From CAG-390 sp045633005 (lineage in GTDB: Bacteria; Bacillota; Clostridia; Oscillospirales; CAG-272), in NCBI GenBank assembly GCA_045633005.1, contig JAZQXT010000077.1:1-8291 (forward strand): a stretch of 8,291 bases of DNA. The letters are read 5' to 3'. Positions within the stretch are counted from its first letter, which is position 1, and each line of letters begins with the position of its first letter. Shown here piece by piece: positions 6,401-8,291 of the stretch. The position numbers and the translations under genes are program-made. A model generated the notes under the pieces. It saw only the letters and a program-made list of their open reading frames with translations, was not told the origin of the DNA and made no database searches.

Positions 6401-7264
6401 TGCACCAAGACGGCGACAAATATCATCAACTCCTATAACCGCGGCGACGTTATCGTCGGCGCAGATCAGGCAGACGGTGCCGCAAACTCAAGCGTTGGCG
6501 GTCTTGTCGGACACATCGGAAGCGCGACCATCGTCGTTACCAACTGCTACAACACAGCCGAGACCGTAAGCTATACGGACCTTGGCGGTGGCATTACGGG
6601 CGAGATATCGTCCTCGGGTGCTCACACCTTTACTAACTGCTACTTCCTTAGCGGAAACGCCAACAAGCAGACGGCGTTCTCCTCGGGCTCTAACGATTGG
6701 AGCTCCACGTCGGGCTCGGGAACTATCAGCTCGAAGAGTGCAAGCGCTATGAAGTCCGCTTCATTTGCTACCACTCTTAATTCCTCCGCATTCACCTATG
6801 ACGCATCCGCCAACGACGGATATCCGACACACGCGGCTTATCTCGCCTTTGATATGAGCGGCGGCGTATATTCTATCACGGTTGACGAAACGCTTGGTGT
6901 TTACATCAGTGGCGGAGTCCTCTACGGCGTTGCCGCTGGCGATAGCGCGGATGAGATTCGCACAAAAATCGAAAACACAGCGGGAATCACCGTAAACGGC
7001 ACGGGAACGGGCGCTACCGTAACCCTCACCGTTGACGGATACATCGTTGACACCGTTACCCTCGTGGTTATCGGTGACCTTGACGGTGACGGACGCATTA
7101 CCTCCGCCGACTATAACAACGTCAAGACCGCAATGGTCAGCGACGATGCGCCCACGGGCATTTACGCATACGCCGCAGACGCAAACGGCGACGGACTCTT
7201 CACCTCGGGCGACGCACTCATTATCGCGGCGTGCGTCAAGGGTGACGTTTCAAACCTCAAATAA
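3461..7264 (+). CDS. Secreted tandem metallophosphoesterase / GLUG / dockerin protein
   Basis: A 1267-residue exported protein. Residues 1-41 form a signal peptide (hydrophobic core ~14-34, likely cut after TSA). Residues 46-411 are a beta-rich Fn3/purple-acid-phosphatase-like domain plus a calcineurin-like phosphoesterase with every metal motif: D171-x-H173, G197-D198-x-x-N201, GNHE 232-235, H315, GHYH 344-347. Residues 423-781 repeat the module, but most ligands are gone (see the repeat entry). Residues ~796-1076 hold GLUG repeats in a beta-helix-like domain, ~1126-1201 a beta domain often found before dockerins, and 1206-1263 a type I dockerin. The first module probably hydrolyses phosphomono- or diesters outside the cell; the substrate is unknown. 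The dockerin should plug the protein into a cohesin-bearing scaffold. The gene has its own promoter and terminator and appears monocistronic. Confidence 0.92.
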   Translation: MKMLCNIKKPTLRFLSFLLSAVMFCAMFTGLVEFTSFETSAYDPAAFNIPTSGTTSSMYFRTTPAVMEVGDGYLVIWSTSFCGTGYIEYTYNGVKYTVYDEENGVIRTYDSVHAVKVPHEHLLGNSYTVYSQHVSANNATTLTFSTKISCGPLTLRKYASETNINVLQFTDTHSYIDHAKAVAKKFSTTPDLIVMTGDIANYIKTKDMLIDSLFGLWSAVSGGQYPVVYCRGNHETRGRYASMLLEYYRTETGEIYFDFEYGPLYGLVLDTGEDKVDSHTEYGGVVNFKEYLQEEREWLSTLTPSSKAYRMLIYHIPDLSDMNDSYFSFVSEINSLGMQFGICGHYHDTRWHDSGKYGLNFPQLVMGGDPYTGDVTGAMLKFTNGNSLNISVISQTGTNKLSKTISLTSTKASPVSYTAPLHGLNMQTTLTTLSLSFLSQPVVFETGDEDYYTVCWATSVETLSYIEYTYQGTLYQIHDEIGGERRTFDKLHSVKVLKEHLNNNIYRIGAVQCTRHDPNHHARGNSCVSNYYVFENRNEGASVKLYNLPNITAESALTSMTSAIKELGTSPALIIANGDVRSSIYNEDAIVNFLSSLATVSDSSHPVLFVRGEGDSIANQASRINKYLKYDNYYYTFSHENYQFVVLDTLAKSSSHSGMLTFDTLLKEENEWVNSLKVEDGKKLVVISHFPLDTFKSQFGYDWQTVLEDKGACVFISGNDTAGNVSVGATSGGTLSIEGGGYNASSTKSTAVEVILSGNYARVNAINNSGTTVISDSYSLFDGTKVPAVSAVAPTISNGSYLITDASHLVWMSQNIANYNGFEGMSFKLAKNIDMKLIPFTPIGGNSSEFLTSGATCSKFKGAFDGNGKIIYNLYVDTAVNYGGLFGYAQNASIKNLAIIGGSIVGESFLSALAGALESSTVVECYTDVEIFSRGTVKGSKLGGIAGMSSGSTIQRCANYGTVSTDWIEYPYIGGLVGQVCTKTATNIINSYNRGDVIVGADQADGAANSSVGGLVGHIGSATIVVTNCYNTAETVSYTDLGGGITGEISSSGAHTFTNCYFLSGNANKQTAFSSGSNDWSSTSGSGTISSKSASAMKSASFATTLNSSAFTYDASANDGYPTHAAYLAFDMSGGVYSITVDETLGVYISGGVLYGVAAGDSADEIRTKIENTAGITVNGTGTGATVTLTVDGYIVDTVTLVVIGDLDGDGRITSADYNNVKTAMVSDDAPTGIYAYAADANGDGLFTSGDALIIAACVKGDVSNLK
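3596..5803 (+). repeat. Internal tandem duplication of the phosphoesterase module, second copy degenerate
   Basis: Units 3596-4693 and 4727-5803 encode the same two-domain module with a period near 379 residues. The first domains align clearly: YIEYTY recurs exactly (residues 86-91 and 465-470) and HAVKV/HSVKV follow at matching distance. In the phosphoesterase domains, copy 2 retains the GD (578-579) and the mid-domain His (689). The other ligands differ: DTH is NLP (547-549), GNHE is GEGD (612-615), GHYH is GNDT (718-721) and the GDxxN Asn is Ser582. Nucleotide identity is low, so the duplication is old. Confidence 0.88.
6107..6652 (+). repeat. GLUG-type repeat array
   Basis: Five degenerate units start with a GG-x-x-G core at protein residues 883, 943, 974, 1013 and 1042 (GGLFG, GGIAG, GGLVG, GGLVG, then a degenerate GGGITG). 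Most are followed about 10-15 residues later by N-x-Y or C-x-N-Y-x-G segments (CANYGTV, SYNRGDV, CYNTAETV, CYFLSG). This is the GLUG pattern seen in bacterial surface adhesins and peptidases, generally taken to form beta-helical rungs. The entry segment at about 803-880 (SHLVWM...NIDM...FDGNGKIIYNL) resembles the matching part of the neighbouring lipoprotein. Confidence 0.8.
7076..7249 (+). other. Type I dockerin domain at the C-terminus of the large protein
   Basis: Two EF-hand-like calcium loops, DLDGDGRITSAD (residues 1206-1217) and DANGDGLFTSGD (1240-1251), both carry acidic or Asn ligands at positions 1, 3, 5 and 12, and each is followed by a helix. Loop positions 10-11, which usually set cohesin specificity, are Ser-Ala and Ser-Gly, so the two halves look alike and either could bind. 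The partner cohesin is not in this window. Confidence 0.93.
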
Positions 7265-7272
7265 AACCGCAA

Positions 7273-7316
7273 ATGATGCTCTTGCTTCCTTATCGGAAGC
7301 AGGAGCGCATTTTTTG
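7273..7316 (+). terminator. Intrinsic terminator of the large gene
   Basis: TGCTTCC (7283-7289) pairs with GGAAGCA (7295-7301) around a 5-base loop. The stem continues outward through 7277-7282 with 7302-7307 (two G:U pairs), then a bulge and three more pairs, and ends in a T run (7310-7315). It begins nine bases after the stop codon. Confidence 0.9.
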
Positions 7317-7337
7317 TGAAAAAATACAAATTTGCTA

Positions 7338-7366
7338 TTGATTTTTTTATAAAAATATAATATAAT
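7338..7366 (+). promoter_or_regulatory. Likely promoter of the lipase-like gene
   Basis: TTGATT (7338-7343), a 17-base spacer and TATAAT (7361-7366). A second overlapping TATAAT at 7356-7361 would give too short a spacer. The surrounding DNA is very A/T-rich, which lowers certainty for the -35. Confidence 0.65.
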
Positions 7367-7416
7367 GTATATGTATATTTGCAAAATATATCCAAATATT
7401 TATTAATGGAGATTAA

Positions 7417-8291
7417 ATGATGAAAAAGGCATTAGCTTTACTTCTCTCGCTTGCCCTTTTGCTTTGCAGTATCAACATTATCGTTATTGCAGAGGACGTA
7501 TCAAATCCGCTTCAAAAGCTTACGTTCAGCTACAATTCGGGCGAGGATTACACCGCCACCTGCTACTACACCAACGATTATTTCGTAGGAAGCTCGTACG
7601 AGTATAATTCAAGCCTTGCTACGATGTCCATGAGCCTTGCGATGTCCGCATTCGGAAACGCAAACGGCGCACAGGAGGATTATTCCGATAAAAGCTCCAG
7701 CGCGCGCGACCTTCTTATGAAGATCGGCGTTGCCGAGGATGATATCGGAGTTAACGATTGGTTTACCGTAAAGCCCACCACGGACTCTATCGGCGTAATT
7801 ATCGGAAATATGCCCATTACGATATCCACGGGTGAATACACCCTTATCGCTGTTGCGGTTCGCGGCGGCGGATATGAAAAGGAGTGGGCGAGCAACTTCA
7901 CTATTGGTGCCGAGGGTCAGCACCAAGGCTTTGCCGAGGCAAGAGATATGGTTGCCGAATACCTCAAGACCTACGTTGACGAGCAGAATATCACGGGTGA
8001 AGTAAAGCTTTGGATAACGGGCTACAGCCGTGCCGCCGCTACCGCAAACCTTCTTGCAGGCTCGATTGACGACGGTATGGTCATCAGCGAGGATATTTCC
8101 TACGACCTTGACGACGTTTATACATACTGCTTCGAGACTCCCGCAGGTGCGCTTACCAAGGACGTCGCGGGCAAGCCTGTCTACAACAACATTTTCAGCA
8201 TAATCAACCCCAACGACCTCGTTCCCTTCGTTGCTCCCGCCGAGATGGGCTTTTGCCGCTATGGTATAGACGTTTATCTGCCCTCCGCAGA
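7417..8291 (+). CDS. Partial secreted class-3-lipase-like alpha/beta hydrolase
   Basis: The first 291 codons of a gene that runs off the right edge. GGAG at 7408-7411 precedes two adjacent ATGs (7417, 7420); either works. Residues 1-25 are a signal peptide (MMKKALALLLSLALLL, probable cut near VIA-EDV). The mature part has the layout of clostridial lipase class 3/DUF2974-like hydrolases: VAVRGGG with EWASNFTIG (146-164), H169-x-GF, then KLWITGYSRAAATANLLAG (197-215) with the predicted nucleophile Ser204, and NPNDLVPFV (264-272) with Asp267 as the likely acid. The nucleophile elbow is GYSRA rather than the usual GHSRG. The catalytic His should lie beyond the window. It probably acts on a lipid or other ester outside the cell; the substrate is unknown. 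It is separated from the large gene by a terminator and seems to have its own promoter. Confidence 0.85.
   Translation, partial: MMKKALALLLSLALLLCSINIIVIAEDVSNPLQKLTFSYNSGEDYTATCYYTNDYFVGSSYEYNSSLATMSMSLAMSAFGNANGAQEDYSDKSSSARDLLMKIGVAEDDIGVNDWFTVKPTTDSIGVIIGNMPITISTGEYTLIAVAVRGGGYEKEWASNFTIGAEGQHQGFAEARDMVAEYLKTYVDEQNITGEVKLWITGYSRAAATANLLAGSIDDGMVISEDISYDLDDVYTYCFETPAGALTKDVAGKPVYNNIFSIINPNDLVPFVAPAEMGFCRYGIDVYLPSA

Noticed and set aside
3363..7334. Palindrome CAAATTTG upstream of two promoters (3363-3370 and 7327-7334) as a shared operator
   Set aside because: Its distance to the -35 differs (start to start 19 versus 11 bases) and the surrounding DNA is A/T-rich, so coincidence is likely.
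7265..7416. Riboswitch or small RNA between the large gene and the lipase-like gene
   Set aside because: Beyond the terminator hairpin the DNA is simple A/T-rich promoter and leader sequence with no conserved fold that I can recognise.
1..8291. tRNA, rRNA, phage, transposase, toxin-antitoxin or defence genes
   Set aside because: I looked for them on both strands and saw no supporting motif or structure.

Overview
The window looks like chromosome from a low-to-mid GC Gram-positive anaerobe, most likely an uncultured gut-type member of class Clostridia (Bacillota). This is inferred from purine-rich AAGGA-type ribosome sites, sigma-A promoters of the TTGACA/TATAAT kind, a Thr/Pro-linker lipoprotein, GLUG repeats and a type I dockerin. 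Genus and species cannot be assigned from the sequence alone.

Layout. The left part is transcribed leftward: a two-gene ABC-2 exporter operon (ATPase 1128-2036, permease 223-1131, joined by an ATGA overlap) that ends in a strong hairpin at 181-211, followed by the likely start of another membrane protein running off the left edge (128-1). The right part is transcribed rightward as three apparently separate units that all encode exported proteins: a lipoprotein with a beta-helix-like domain (2250-3287), a 1267-residue protein carrying a duplicated calcineurin-like phosphoesterase module, GLUG repeats and a dockerin (3461-7264), and the first 291 codons of a class-3-lipase-like alpha/beta hydrolase (7417 to the right edge). 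Each of the three has its own recognisable promoter, and hairpin terminators separate them. No gene-free stretch exceeds 300 bases.

The divergent control region (2037-2249) is the most structured non-coding part. The exporter and lipoprotein promoters sit in two 25-bp boxes, 23/25 identical, arranged as an inverted repeat. A separate dyad, TGATATCA-AAA-TGATATCA, overlaps the exporter -10 and looks like a repressor operator, but no regulator gene is visible in the window.

The most notable protein is the 1267-residue one. Its N-terminal (Fn3/purple-acid-phosphatase-like domain + phosphoesterase) module is tandemly duplicated. The first copy keeps every metal-ligand motif, while the second has lost most of them, so it is probably a catalytically dead partner. 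The dockerin implies docking onto a cohesin protein encoded elsewhere. I saw no CRISPR array, phage, transposase, tRNA or rRNA, and nothing I would call a complete new defence or biosynthetic system.
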